Under the pieces are notes generated by a model. The model did no database searches, was not told the DNA's origin, and was given only the letters and a program-made list of their open reading frames with translations. This document shows positions 1 to 8,756 of a DNA stretch of 64,000 nucleotides, piece by piece. The stretch's first letter is position 1, and each line of letters opens with the position of its first letter. The stretch is from Escherichia fergusonii ATCC 35469 (lineage in GTDB: Bacteria; Pseudomonadota; Gammaproteobacteria; Enterobacterales; Enterobacteriaceae): the NCBI RefSeq assembly GCF_000026225.1, contig NC_011740.1, positions 2,232,001 to 2,296,000 of the forward strand, read 5' to 3'. The position numbers were made by a program, and so were the translations under genes.

Positions 1-1853
1 ACTCCGTTTGCATCTCGGGTACGTGTAATCTGTGTCCAGAGTGGTAAATACTCGTCATTTGTTGCCGATATATCATCTGTGATCCCCAACAAATAGTGCA
101 CCGCCTGGGCGTATTTCCCGGTTAAGATTAATGCCTGTTGCTTCACTTCTTCGGTAACCTCGCCTGGCAAAATACGATTACAGGCGACAATTAAATCATC
201 AACATCAACCGGATAATTCTCGCGTTCGTGGGCCAACAATCTCTCCACCAGGATTTGTGGCGAAACATAGAACGGCGTGTGGCTTGGTGTTGCCAGTAAA
301 CTTAAGTGGCAGTTATCACGCAACCGTGTCAGTACCAATTGGTTTTGGTTTTGTAAATGTGGAAGGCGGCGTTCATGCCACTCTGGCGTTGATGCATATT
401 CATCGTCAAACCATTGCTGAAAAAAATCTCTCAGGCAATAAAGTATTGATGATTCGAGATACTTTTTATGTGATTTTTTATAGTACGGTTGTAATTGTTT
501 TTTATACCCAGCAGGAAGTTCATCTTGCAGAGCAATAATCCCGGCATAAAAAAGCTCAATATCCAGAGCTTCTTTATTTTCCAACATTTTTCCAGTTTGA
601 AACAACAACGCATCCCAGTTTTCAGGAACAATAACCTGCTCATGTTGTAGCATGGGAATAACATGACTTTCGCCCAGCGGTGAATCACATTGTAACAGTG
701 CCAGTACACTGTGCTTTAAGCCCGCCAACCATGGCTCAGCTAACGCGGCAACGTCCTGTGCTGCCTGGTATTTCAACATTAATTCGGCAGTGCGTAGTTG
801 TAATTTTTCGCTACGCTGAATCAAGGCTCCAGAGATGTTTTGCGCCAGTGTTGTACGGTATTGGGGATAACGTACTGCCAAATCCCCGGCAATATCCAGT
901 GCTATTAATAATGATTTATCGCATTTTTCGCGCCCGCTAATCACCGGTAAACACTGCATAAATGATGAATGGTCGAACTCAGGGTGAGAGTAAATTGTTT
1001 GAATTGTCTGAATAACAAAATTGACGACCGAATTATTGCTGGCACTTAATCCTGAAAATAATAACTGTTGGTTATCAATCCATTCATCTTCTTGTGGTTT
1101 AAACATTTTTATCAGACGAATATGCCAGTCAAGGCGACCTTTTTTAAAATTATTTGTTAATGAAGCTAACAGTTCTTTAATGAGCTGTCGTGGCAAAAGA
1201 TTTTCAGCGAACAGTTGCTTAAACACTTCATCCCAAAACTCGGTAACGACACCACAATGATGCGTGTTATCGGCCTGATGAAAGTGACTTCGCAAAAGCA
1301 CAGGGACGTCATATTGCGTGAACGGTAAAATTACCTTTTCTATGACTTGAGGGTTATCCCGCAGCCAGATAATTTCATCCTGAACGTTGCGAGTATACAT
1401 CTCAACATGAAATAACACGTTGGCAAACGCTGCTTCGTTGAAGGTAATCCAGCCTTGCTGAAACCAACGCCAGATAAGACGGATATCTGGATATGTATGT
1501 GGAACGCGCAAACAATCCTCAAACACGCTATCCAGATAATCAGGAGGGCAGTGAGTAAAATAAGTGATTAGCGCATCATGTATAGCATGGTAACGACTTC
1601 TACTAACCATATGAAGTAACGTATGTTTCACTGGCCAGCTAACAGGAAACATTTTTTGATCTGCATAACTACGCGTACAAACGATTTTTGTCAAAGGGAT
1701 TGCATCGTCAACATGTTCCCCCAGACGAAGTGAAATATAATCAAAGTTCTGCAATTCCTTTAAGGCAATAATTCGCTCATTTTCGGTTAATGACAATCCC
1801 CAATCAACAATGGCTGGATAATCTTTTTGGCGAATCAGTTCGACAGGTATCAT
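1..1853 (-). CDS. Large DUF6493-like protein, 3' end outside window
   Basis: An uninterrupted reading frame runs leftwards from an ATG at 1853 to the window edge (617 codons, no stop), so the C-terminus is missing. An in-frame TGA lies about 30 bases upstream of the ATG, and a GGAAGAGA ribosome-binding site precedes it, which fixes the start. The visible protein (MIPVELIRQKDYPAIVDWG...) is rich in Leu, Trp and His, with no signal peptide and no obvious catalytic motif, and looks all-helical, like a repeat scaffold. It recalls large DUF6493 proteins that are found in other bacteria near WGR, SWIM, MoxR and vWA genes; that family call is from memory and moderate. It lies 85 bp downstream of yegX on the same strand and occupies the place where I expect yegW in K-12, so it is probably an accessory gene. 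Confidence 0.6.
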   Translation of the reverse strand, partial: MIPVELIRQKDYPAIVDWGLSLTENERIIALKELQNFDYISLRLGEHVDDAIPLTKIVCTRSYADQKMFPVSWPVKHTLLHMVSRSRYHAIHDALITYFTHCPPDYLDSVFEDCLRVPHTYPDIRLIWRWFQQGWITFNEAAFANVLFHVEMYTRNVQDEIIWLRDNPQVIEKVILPFTQYDVPVLLRSHFHQADNTHHCGVVTEFWDEVFKQLFAENLLPRQLIKELLASLTNNFKKGRLDWHIRLIKMFKPQEDEWIDNQQLLFSGLSASNNSVVNFVIQTIQTIYSHPEFDHSSFMQCLPVISGREKCDKSLLIALDIAGDLAVRYPQYRTTLAQNISGALIQRSEKLQLRTAELMLKYQAAQDVAALAEPWLAGLKHSVLALLQCDSPLGESHVIPMLQHEQVIVPENWDALLFQTGKMLENKEALDIELFYAGIIALQDELPAGYKKQLQPYYKKSHKKYLESSILYCLRDFFQQWFDDEYASTPEWHERRLPHLQNQNQLVLTRLRDNCHLSLLATPSHTPFYVSPQILVERLLAHERENYPVDVDDLIVACNRILPGEVTEEVKQQALILTGKYAQAVHYLLGITDDISATNDEYLPLWTQITRTRDANG

Positions 1854-1938
1854 TGGCGAGTCTCTTCCATGGAGTATTATTCATGATACCGGGTTGAACA
1901 CCTGTTTTATCAGCCCCCGAAATTCTGATTTTTGATGT

Positions 1939-2754
1939 TTACTTCGTGAATGTGCTCCCCACGAATCCCTGCAGCTCCTCCACCGTGCCATTAAACACAT
2001 TAAAATCCACCGGGCCATTAATGCCATCTACCTGGCCACGGTCGGAATGCTGCCAGAAACGCCATTCCATGCCGTCATTGTCCGGACGACGTTGATAGTA
2101 GTGCGCAACCCACCACGGATACTCATTGAAATACCCCGCCAAATTCGTGTGATAAAACGTCGCGCCTGCATAAATAATCGGCTTTTTTCCTGTGCTTTTT
2201 TCGACCATGTTTAGCCACTGACTTACCCGCTTGCGTAATTCCTTCGCCGATAATTTTCCTCGCTCTTCTACGTCCAGCACAGCAGGGAGATCGCCGTGGG
2301 CAAAATCCACCGTTTGCAGAAATAATCGCGCCTGAACTGAAGCGGATACCGACGGGGAAAAATAGTGATACGCGCCACGCAACAGGCCATTTTGACGACT
2401 GTGACGCCAGTTACGCGAAAAATATGGGTCTACCAGACTCTCGCCTTCCGTGGCCTTGATAAAAGCAAACTGTAAGCGGATACCGTTGTCGCGCATTTTT
2501 GCCACCCGCTGCCAGTCGATCCGCTCCTGCCAGCGCGAAACATCTATTCCGTGAATGGTGTAACTGGCAGGAATACGAATAGAAAAAGATTTGACCGGGC
2601 GGTAACCATAAAAGTGAATATAGTCTTTGATCTGAATTGCTGTGGAATAGAAAAAATTAACCGTCTGGCTGGGATAAATCGCCACGATGGAAATTAGCCC
2701 AAGGGCACAAAGTAAGGCGGTAAATCTTTTACGACTGGCAATCCATAGCTGCAT
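1939..2754 (-). CDS. yegX: GH25 lysozyme-like membrane-anchored protein YegX
   Basis: Putative muramidase of glycoside hydrolase family 25, about 271 residues. The chosen ATG (MQLWIASRKR...) has an AGGG ribosome-binding site nine bases upstream; an open frame extends to 2856 but that part looks non-coding. A single N-terminal hydrophobic segment (ALLCALGLISIVAI, about residues 13-26) should anchor it in the inner membrane facing the periplasm. GH25 hallmarks are visible: HGIDVSRWQERIDW near residue 70, FIKATEGE, GAYHYFSP and the acidic strand LDVEERG. The gene follows thiD on the same strand with a 67 bp gap. Peptidoglycan hydrolysis is inferred from the family. Confidence 0.9.
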   Translation of the reverse strand: MQLWIASRKRFTALLCALGLISIVAIYPSQTVNFFYSTAIQIKDYIHFYGYRPVKSFSIRIPASYTIHGIDVSRWQERIDWQRVAKMRDNGIRLQFAFIKATEGESLVDPYFSRNWRHSRQNGLLRGAYHYFSPSVSASVQARLFLQTVDFAHGDLPAVLDVEERGKLSAKELRKRVSQWLNMVEKSTGKKPIIYAGATFYHTNLAGYFNEYPWWVAHYYQRRPDNDGMEWRFWQHSDRGQVDGINGPVDFNVFNGTVEELQGFVGSTFTK

Positions 2755-2821
2755 TGGCTTCATCCCTGCATTTTCAGCACAAGCAGGCTGAAAAAAATCC
2801 AAAGCAGCTATATTACGGTGT

Positions 2822-3622
2822 TTACCACCAGGCGTGGAAGTGGTGAACCGGACCAATTCCGTGCCCCACTTCCAGCGTGTCGGCCTGCGCTAACGCGGCA
2901 GAAAGCCAACTTTTTGCCTCCTGTACGGTGTCAGCCCAGTTTGTATGGCGCGGGCGTAGTGCAGCCAACGCCGCAGAGAGCGTACAACCAGTGCCGTGAG
3001 TGTTTTTGGTCATAATGCGCGGTGCAGTAAACCGTTGTTCCCCCTCTCGGGTAAACAGCCAGTCCGGGCTTTGCTCATCATCCAGATGACCGCCTTTCAT
3101 CAGCACTGCGCCACAGCCCATCGCTAACAGCGCTCGTCCTTGTTCCAGCATTTCCTGTTCGTTGCGCGCGTGTGGCGCGTCAAGCAATGCGGCTGCTTCG
3201 GGCAAGTTTGGCGTTATTAATGAAACCTGTGGCAATAATCGACTGCGCAGCGTGGCAACCGCCGAAGGTGAAAGCAGAGGGTCGCCGCTTTTTGCCAGCA
3301 TAACGGTGTCGAGTACCACGTTTTGGATCTGATAACGTTGCAACCGTTCTGCCACCGCTTCAACAATATCGGTTTCCGCCAACATACCGATTTTAGTGGT
3401 GTCGATTCGCACATCAGTGAACACCGAATCCAACTGCGCGGCGACAAAATCAGGATCTATGCGACACACCGATTGCACGCCCCGGGTGTTTTGCGCTACC
3501 AGGGCGGTTATTACCGAACAACCATAAGCACCAAGTGCAGAGAACGTTTTGAGATCTGCCTGAATTCCTGCACCACCACTGGGATCAGTGCCTGCAATTG
3601 TCAGAGCGTTAATCCGTTTCAT
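2822..3622 (-). CDS. thiD: Hydroxymethylpyrimidine/phosphomethylpyrimidine kinase ThiD
   Basis: Bifunctional kinase that phosphorylates HMP and then HMP-P to HMP-PP, the pyrimidine half of thiamine. The product has 266 residues, the usual length, starting at MKRINALTIAGTDPSGGAG; the open frame extends further upstream inside thiM, but the ATG overlapping the thiM stop (ATGA) is the expected start. Ribokinase-fold motifs are clear: N-terminal AGTDPSGGAGIQAD for substrate binding and C-terminal KNTHGTGCTLSAALA with the anion hole and catalytic region. It is translationally coupled to thiM and so placed under the same TPP riboswitch. Confidence 0.97.
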   Translation of the reverse strand: MKRINALTIAGTDPSGGAGIQADLKTFSALGAYGCSVITALVAQNTRGVQSVCRIDPDFVAAQLDSVFTDVRIDTTKIGMLAETDIVEAVAERLQRYQIQNVVLDTVMLAKSGDPLLSPSAVATLRSRLLPQVSLITPNLPEAAALLDAPHARNEQEMLEQGRALLAMGCGAVLMKGGHLDDEQSPDWLFTREGEQRFTAPRIMTKNTHGTGCTLSAALAALRPRHTNWADTVQEAKSWLSAALAQADTLEVGHGIGPVHHFHAWW

Positions 3623-4407
3623 GCCTCTACCTCCTGAGTCATCTGCCAGAGTGCGTCGAGAAAATACGGCACAAATGTGCCCGGCCCCTGGCTTCTGACA
3701 ATGGCTCGTTCTCCTGCTTGCTTCATCCAACTGCATGCAGAAGCAACATTTAGCAGTCTGTCGCCCGGTAATGCGCAACAGGCAGCAACCACTGCCGATA
3801 ATGCACAGCCAGTTCCCACAACCTTGGTCATTAAAGGATCACCGCCGCCAACGCCGACAGTTCGTCGTCCATCGGTAACATAATCAACCTCGCCAGTAAC
3901 CACTACCACTGCACCAGTTTCCTGAGCCAGCATAACTGCAGCGGGTAACGCGTTCGCTACCACATCCGTGCTATCAACACCGCGCCCACTATTGCTGACA
4001 CCTGCTAATGCCATGATTTCGGAGGCATTCCCCCGAATAGCATCAGGATTAAGTGATAAAAGCTCTGTACAAAAATGGCGTCGATAATCAAGCGAACCAA
4101 CAGCTACCGGGTCCAGCGTCCAGGGGGTTTTTACCCGTTTTGCATGGACTACAGCTGCACGCATTGCGTGCGCACGCGCTTGGGTGAGAGTGCCAACATT
4201 TATTAACAATGCACTGGCAACAGCAGCAAACTGGCTGGCTTCTTCTGTTTCAATCACCATTGCGGGGGAAGCACCTAGCGCCAGCAAAGTGTTGGCAGTA
4301 AAAGTTTGCACTACATCATTGGTCATGCAGTGTGTAAGTGGCGATAGCGTGTGAAATTTTTGTAATGTTAACGCCGCAGTTTTGCGGCTTAGCAGGTCAG
4401 GCTGCAT
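3619..4407 (-). CDS. thiM: Hydroxyethylthiazole kinase ThiM
   Basis: Salvage kinase that phosphorylates 4-methyl-5-hydroxyethylthiazole for thiamine synthesis in the cytoplasm. The 262-residue product has the family length. The N-terminal half carries THCMTNDVVQ and NTLLALGASPAM, and the C-terminal half the GTGCALSAVVAA motif with the conserved catalytic cysteine. It is the first gene of the thiM-thiD operon; its stop overlaps the thiD start by four bases. A TPP riboswitch occupies the leader, and a GCAGGAG ribosome-binding site lies a few bases before the ATG, within reach of riboswitch control. Confidence 0.97.
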   Translation of the reverse strand: MQPDLLSRKTAALTLQKFHTLSPLTHCMTNDVVQTFTANTLLALGASPAMVIETEEASQFAAVASALLINVGTLTQARAHAMRAAVVHAKRVKTPWTLDPVAVGSLDYRRHFCTELLSLNPDAIRGNASEIMALAGVSNSGRGVDSTDVVANALPAAVMLAQETGAVVVVTGEVDYVTDGRRTVGVGGGDPLMTKVVGTGCALSAVVAACCALPGDRLLNVASACSWMKQAGERAIVRSQGPGTFVPYFLDALWQMTQEVEA

Positions 4408-4451
4408 ATTTTAGCTCCTGCCCGCGTGAAAGAAGGGACACGAGCAGTGTC

Positions 4452-4530
4452 TGACTTCCCTACGCTGGCATTATCCAGATCAGGTGATACGGGTATTTCT
4501 CAGCCTTCACGTAGAAGGGCACCCCGAGTC
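4452..4530 (-). promoter_or_regulatory. TPP riboswitch (THI element) upstream of thiM
   Basis: Read on the minus strand, this leader contains the thi-box landmarks in order: GGGGTGCCC, CTGAGAAATACCCGT, then ACCTGATCTGGATAATGCCAG and AGCGTAGGGAA. These form the P1-P5 stems of the TPP aptamer. The expression platform between 4452 and 4410 leads into the thiM ribosome-binding site. In E. coli this element is known to block translation when TPP is bound. Confidence 0.95.
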
Positions 4531-4538
4531 GTTGAAGC

Positions 4539-4593
4539 TATACTCGTCATACTTCAAGTTGCATGTGCTGCGACTGAAATTATTTAGCGTATA
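4539..4593. repeat. ERIC (IRU) element with internal deletion
   Basis: The first about 34 bases (TATACTCGTCATACTTCAAG and on to GCTGCG) match one end of the ERIC repeat seen intact at 25893-26019 and 54690-54816. They join directly to the opposite end (CTGAAATTATTTAGCGTATA). About 72 bases of the central part are missing, leaving a 55 bp element that can still fold as an inverted repeat. The surrounding 4408-4826 interval, with no gene, holds this element and the riboswitch; I see nothing recognisable in 4594-4826 apart from the rcnB leader. Confidence 0.85.
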
Positions 4594-4826
4594 ATTTTGG
4601 CTTCGATAACAAGGATACTGCCTTGATAATCCAATGTAAATCGGCCTGGATGATTCCTAAACTGTTAGCCTTGCAGGGAAAATAAAAATAATTTATGCCG
4701 CCTGTGGGTGCTATCGTTTACACTTTTTACGCAATCAGTAGAATCCTAACAAAATATTTCTTGTCAGGATCATGCATGACAGAAATGATACCCGACTGAT
4801 TTGAAGACCCGGAAAGTGGAGTGAAT

Positions 4827-5165
4827 ATGGGTGTGAAAACTAACATGTTGCTGGGTGCAGTACTGCTGGCAACAAGTGCTGCATGGGCCGCACCGACGAC
4901 AACAGGTTCAGGCAATACTTCAGGTATTGCAAAATACGAATTAAGCAGCTTCATTGCTGATTTCAAGCATTTTAAGCCTGGCGATACCGTACCGGCGTTA
5001 TACCGTACTAATGAATACAACATAAAGCAGTGGCAGTTGCGTAACTTACCAGCACCCGCCGCTGGCACACACTGGACTTATATGGGCGGTGCTTACGTGT
5101 TGATTAACGACACTGATGGCAAAATTATTAAAGCCTACGATGGCGAAATTTTTTACCATCGATAA
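4827..5165 (+). CDS. rcnB: Periplasmic nickel/cobalt homeostasis protein RcnB
   Basis: Small periplasmic protein that works with the RcnA efflux pump to tune Ni(II) and Co(II) levels. The 112-residue length is typical. The ATG at 4827 is chosen because GGAG lies five bases before it; a GTG two codons upstream is also in frame. An N-terminal signal peptide (MLLGAVLLATSAAWA, cut after AWA) is followed by the RcnB/YohN core FIADFKHFKPGDTVPALYR and a conserved C-terminus NDTDGKIIKAYDGEIFYHR. In K-12 it follows rcnA; here rcnR and rcnA are not present upstream, so it stands alone. The first 25 residues look more divergent from K-12 than the rest. Confidence 0.93.
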   Translation: MGVKTNMLLGAVLLATSAAWAAPTTTGSGNTSGIAKYELSSFIADFKHFKPGDTVPALYRTNEYNIKQWQLRNLPAPAAGTHWTYMGGAYVLINDTDGKIIKAYDGEIFYHR

Positions 5166-5171
5166 AAAAAT

Positions 5172-5190
5172 CCCCCTCATCCAGAGGGGG
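5172..5190. terminator. Bidirectional terminator between rcnB and yehA
   Basis: The inverted repeat CCCCCTCATCCAGAGGGGG is flanked by an A-run on the left and AATAAAAT on the right. It can serve rcnB on the plus strand and the convergent yeh operon on the minus strand. Confidence 0.75.
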
Positions 5191-5216
5191 AATAAAATAT
5201 TACTACTCCTGATATT

Positions 5217-6245
5217 TTAATCATATTTCATTGCGATAATAACGGTTGCTTTAAGGTCGCCTGGTTTGGCTTTACTTTTATCAAGAACATAATACCTGGC
5301 TGTAATAGGTATCTGCACTTCATTGCTGCCCACATATCCAGCTTTAGCAACTTCCCATAAACTACTAATGCCACTAACATTACCTGCATTAACACCAATC
5401 GTTAACTGTTTTGTTCCTGACTCCAGCACAAATCCAACAGCGTTATTTTCATCACCTTTCAGAACATCATTCCTGTTGGTTATTAAATCACTACTATAAA
5501 GATAAACCGTCATTTTACGCGTGGATTGTTTTCGCTCACCAAACAAGTTATCGCACTGCAGTTTGATATTTTCAGTGGCACTGGTTGTACTTTTTCCTGA
5601 CTGAGGCAACTCAGAAAGTGTGGTATTTGGCAAAGTTATGCTCAGGTCTTGCGGTTTACAGGTAGATTGCTTTCTGTTCCAGGTTATTCGTAAATCTGAG
5701 GAATAGAATCCGCCAACCCTGGCCAGTGCGTTTCGGTAATTTGTAATACAGGTATTCCAGCCTTTGCCGAACACGACACACCAAAAAAGGTCAGAAAATG
5801 CATCATTCTTTGAAGTTGACGACGCACTGGAGAGCGATGCGATATCCTTAATTAAAACGCTATTTGAGGAATCAGCAGAAATATTAGCAGTTGTGCTACT
5901 GCTTACTTCACTAACTGTCACCTTATAGCTTGCAGGAAAAACTCCCTTACTTGAATCCAATTTAATATCTTGACCATCAATCCAGGTAATGGTCAGTTTT
6001 AATTTCACGCTATTATCATAAAAACCGACGATAATATCTGAAGGTTTCAATGGACTGACTGTATTTGTCCCGGAACAAGACATATCATTATATTGATGAG
6101 AAAATACTTCGCTCTGCGTAGGGTTGAGCACAAAATATTCATTCACAACCATTGAATCCTGGTAAGTAATATTTCCACTACAACCTGCCGACACACCATG
6201 TGTCATAAGTGCCAGTAAAAACGCGATAAATATTTTTAATTTCAT
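5217..6245 (-). CDS. yehA: Fimbrial tip adhesin-like protein YehA
   Basis: Last gene of the yehDCBA chaperone-usher operon; probably the minor subunit or adhesin at the fimbrial tip. The 342-residue protein starts at MKLKIFIAFLLALMTHG with signal cleavage before GCSGN; an in-frame GTG four codons upstream is possible, but AGGTGG precedes the ATG at a proper distance. Cysteine pairs are consistent with immunoglobulin-like fimbrial domains, and the C-terminus ends in alternating hydrophobic residues (LKATVIIAMKYD), as expected for a donor-strand-complemented pilin. It begins 15 bp after yehB. Receptor and growth conditions are not evident from sequence. Confidence 0.88.
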   Translation of the reverse strand: MKLKIFIAFLLALMTHGVSAGCSGNITYQDSMVVNEYFVLNPTQSEVFSHQYNDMSCSGTNTVSPLKPSDIIVGFYDNSVKLKLTITWIDGQDIKLDSSKGVFPASYKVTVSEVSSSTTANISADSSNSVLIKDIASLSSASSTSKNDAFSDLFWCVVFGKGWNTCITNYRNALARVGGFYSSDLRITWNRKQSTCKPQDLSITLPNTTLSELPQSGKSTTSATENIKLQCDNLFGERKQSTRKMTVYLYSSDLITNRNDVLKGDENNAVGFVLESGTKQLTIGVNAGNVSGISSLWEVAKAGYVGSNEVQIPITARYYVLDKSKAKPGDLKATVIIAMKYD

Positions 6246-6260
6246 AGAATCACCCACCTG

Positions 6261-8744
6261 CTACCGGCAAATATAAACCTTGCTTTCATCAATTGTCTTA
6301 TCAAAGGTAATGGTGCATGAAAGCCCTTTTTCTTTATCTACAGCGACACTGATTTCTGGTGGTATCTCATTAGTTCGAATAAATAACTGACTTCCCTGCC
6401 CAACCACACCGACATCATGCCCATGAATATCAAGCACTTCATAGCCGAAGATCAATGGTGAACCATCATGACGTTTAGCTTTAATAAACCAGGGTTTGCG
6501 TTGGTCAGTTTCAAAATTAATCTGCACAACAGCGCCACGATAAGGGGCAACAATTTTTCGATTTCCCTTTAACTCTGTATCGCTGGAACTTTGTGAAATA
6601 TCCAGCATCAGATGATTTTCGCGAAATGGCGTTAAGTTATCGTAAATAACAGTGCCGTTTTTATCTGTAGTGCGATATTTTTGCCCATTGACATACGCCC
6701 CTTGTAAGCCAGGTGCCTGCATAATCGCCAGCGTGTCAGTGAGTCGGTTTGTCACATTTACCCCACCGGCCCATGCCACCATCCCACCAGAAATACTACC
6801 GCCCATCTGAGTATAATTAGATGACTGACTGTAGTTGGCATTTACAATCGCCACTGGTCCGTTCCAGGTAATATTTGCACCTGCCGCCGTTTCATGGGCC
6901 TCTTTTTGGTGGCTAAAATTAAAACCATAATTAAATTGATCACGCTCACCGGCAACTCCGTTAATTCCCGTATTATTTGCGGTGTAACCCGCATTATCAA
7001 AAGTGGTTGAGTTTGATAAACTCAACTGCCGCCGTGTTGTGGTAATATCATCACCCCAGTCAAATGGCACTGAGATAAATAAGTTAAAGCGTTTTTCAGC
7101 TTTTCTATCTGCATCGTATGTTTGGCTGGCAGAAAAAATATAACTAATTTTTTTCCAGTTATTAGAATAACTCAACTGATAATCTTTGCTGTCACCACTG
7201 CGTTGCCAATAATCTCGCCATAGTGCGCTAACCGCCAGTGATCCAAGACCTTCTGGTAATGACTGGCTGATATTGGCTGAAAATGTATTTTTGCGACCAA
7301 AATCATTCTGGTAATAATCACCAATATCATAAACATCATTCTCATCACGACGATAACTGTCTTTATTATTTGCCCAGACGTGATCGTTAAATGTACGGTA
7401 TCCGCTGGAAGAGTAGCGATAAGCGGCCAACCCAAACCGGGTTGAGGTCTGACTCAGATATTTATTCCACGCAATTTGATAACTCTGCCCATTAAAGACG
7501 TCACCATTTTCCTGCTTACTATGCGATTGCGTGGCATCCAGTGAAATCGCCCCGATTCGTGTATTCCAGCCAGTGCCGAGGGTAAACGCATTGTAATGTT
7601 CGGCTACCATCGAGCCGCCATACAGAGTGAGCAAATTATTAAAACCATACTGAACGCTAAGTTGCGCAAAATCTGCCTGCTCACTGGCACCTTCTATATG
7701 GCTGCGCCCGGCTGCAATGTCATATTTGTAAACGCCAGGTTGCAGCATATTGGGTACTGAGGCAAAAGGCACCAGGTAAGTGTTAACCTGACCATCTGCT
7801 TCTTTTACCGTAACATCAAGATCAGCGCCGCCACCAGCAAGCTGTAAATCAGCAATGGCAAATGGACCTGGTGGGACTTCTTTTTGGTAAACAATGAATC
7901 CGTTCTGCTCAATGGTCACCAGGGCGTTGCTGTGCGCAATACCTTGCACTATGGGGGTAAAGCTATGTTTGGAGTTAGGTAACATCGCCATATCGCGAAA
8001 CAAACGCAAACCACGGAATCGTACCGAATCGAATATTTGTGCTGAGGTGTACATATCACCTGCCCGCAGGGTGCTTAGGGTAGAGGCAAATCCACGCTCC
8101 AGATATAAGGTGTTGCTTTTCCACTCACCGCTACTGTTATCGGCTTTGTTAAAACTGGCATCGGAATGCAGCTGCCAGCCCAACAGATTTATGCCGCTAT
8201 TGAAACGTGAATAGGTACTTTTGTTATTGCCTGCACTTTTAAAATCGCTGTAATACTGGCTAAAATAATAAGAAGTATAAAACGCATTAATTCCCCGGTC
8301 CCAATTTTCCGGTAAAACATATCCTGGTTCTACTTCAATAACAAAAGCCTGGGGCACGCTAAGATCCAGTCTGAATACACCAATATCAAAAGCAAAACTG
8401 CCACTTCTGATGATTTCACGTAAAGGCACACAATCCGTAGATTGTTTTGTTTGTGAATTTGGCAGCAAAACACCTAAATTTGCTATAATTTCTGCTGACA
8501 GACAGGTTTCAGAGGGTTCGTCAGTAATATTGACATTATATTTCCCCCGCCATTGCTTATTAACATAGATATCCAACTCATAATCACCAGGAATTGGTTT
8601 GTTCGGATCAAGCTGGAAATGGGTAACTTTCTTATCTTTCATACCACCCATTAAAAAATGGGTATCAAAGGTTTCGGTCGCTTGAGCCTGAAATGTAAAC
8701 AAGACAGCTAAGATAGCCAAAGCGACTGGCTTCATTTCTGGCAT
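6261..8744 (-). CDS. yehB: Fimbrial outer-membrane usher YehB
   Basis: Outer-membrane usher that accepts chaperone-subunit complexes and threads the fimbria to the surface. It has 827 residues, typical of the family. After a signal peptide (AILAVLFTFQAQA) come the usher N-domain, a 24-strand beta-barrel with the hallmark FIVYQKEVPPGPFAIADL, the plug region, and the C-terminal domains (GAVVQINFETDQRKPW, VVGQGSQLFIRT). The start at 8744 is supported by AGGGG six bases upstream. It lies 12 bp after yehC. Compared with my memory of K-12 YehB, many positions differ, especially in the N-domain and plug, so this operon is more diverged than its neighbours. Confidence 0.95.
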   Translation of the reverse strand: MPEMKPVALAILAVLFTFQAQATETFDTHFLMGGMKDKKVTHFQLDPNKPIPGDYELDIYVNKQWRGKYNVNITDEPSETCLSAEIIANLGVLLPNSQTKQSTDCVPLREIIRSGSFAFDIGVFRLDLSVPQAFVIEVEPGYVLPENWDRGINAFYTSYYFSQYYSDFKSAGNNKSTYSRFNSGINLLGWQLHSDASFNKADNSSGEWKSNTLYLERGFASTLSTLRAGDMYTSAQIFDSVRFRGLRLFRDMAMLPNSKHSFTPIVQGIAHSNALVTIEQNGFIVYQKEVPPGPFAIADLQLAGGGADLDVTVKEADGQVNTYLVPFASVPNMLQPGVYKYDIAAGRSHIEGASEQADFAQLSVQYGFNNLLTLYGGSMVAEHYNAFTLGTGWNTRIGAISLDATQSHSKQENGDVFNGQSYQIAWNKYLSQTSTRFGLAAYRYSSSGYRTFNDHVWANNKDSYRRDENDVYDIGDYYQNDFGRKNTFSANISQSLPEGLGSLAVSALWRDYWQRSGDSKDYQLSYSNNWKKISYIFSASQTYDADRKAEKRFNLFISVPFDWGDDITTTRRQLSLSNSTTFDNAGYTANNTGINGVAGERDQFNYGFNFSHQKEAHETAAGANITWNGPVAIVNANYSQSSNYTQMGGSISGGMVAWAGGVNVTNRLTDTLAIMQAPGLQGAYVNGQKYRTTDKNGTVIYDNLTPFRENHLMLDISQSSSDTELKGNRKIVAPYRGAVVQINFETDQRKPWFIKAKRHDGSPLIFGYEVLDIHGHDVGVVGQGSQLFIRTNEIPPEISVAVDKEKGLSCTITFDKTIDESKVYICR

Positions 8745-8756
8745 AGACAGCCCCTA

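Noticed and set aside
257..940. Short open frames on both strands in the first 1.9 kb
   Set aside because: They are all within the single 617-codon minus-strand frame that runs off the left edge, which explains the region better.
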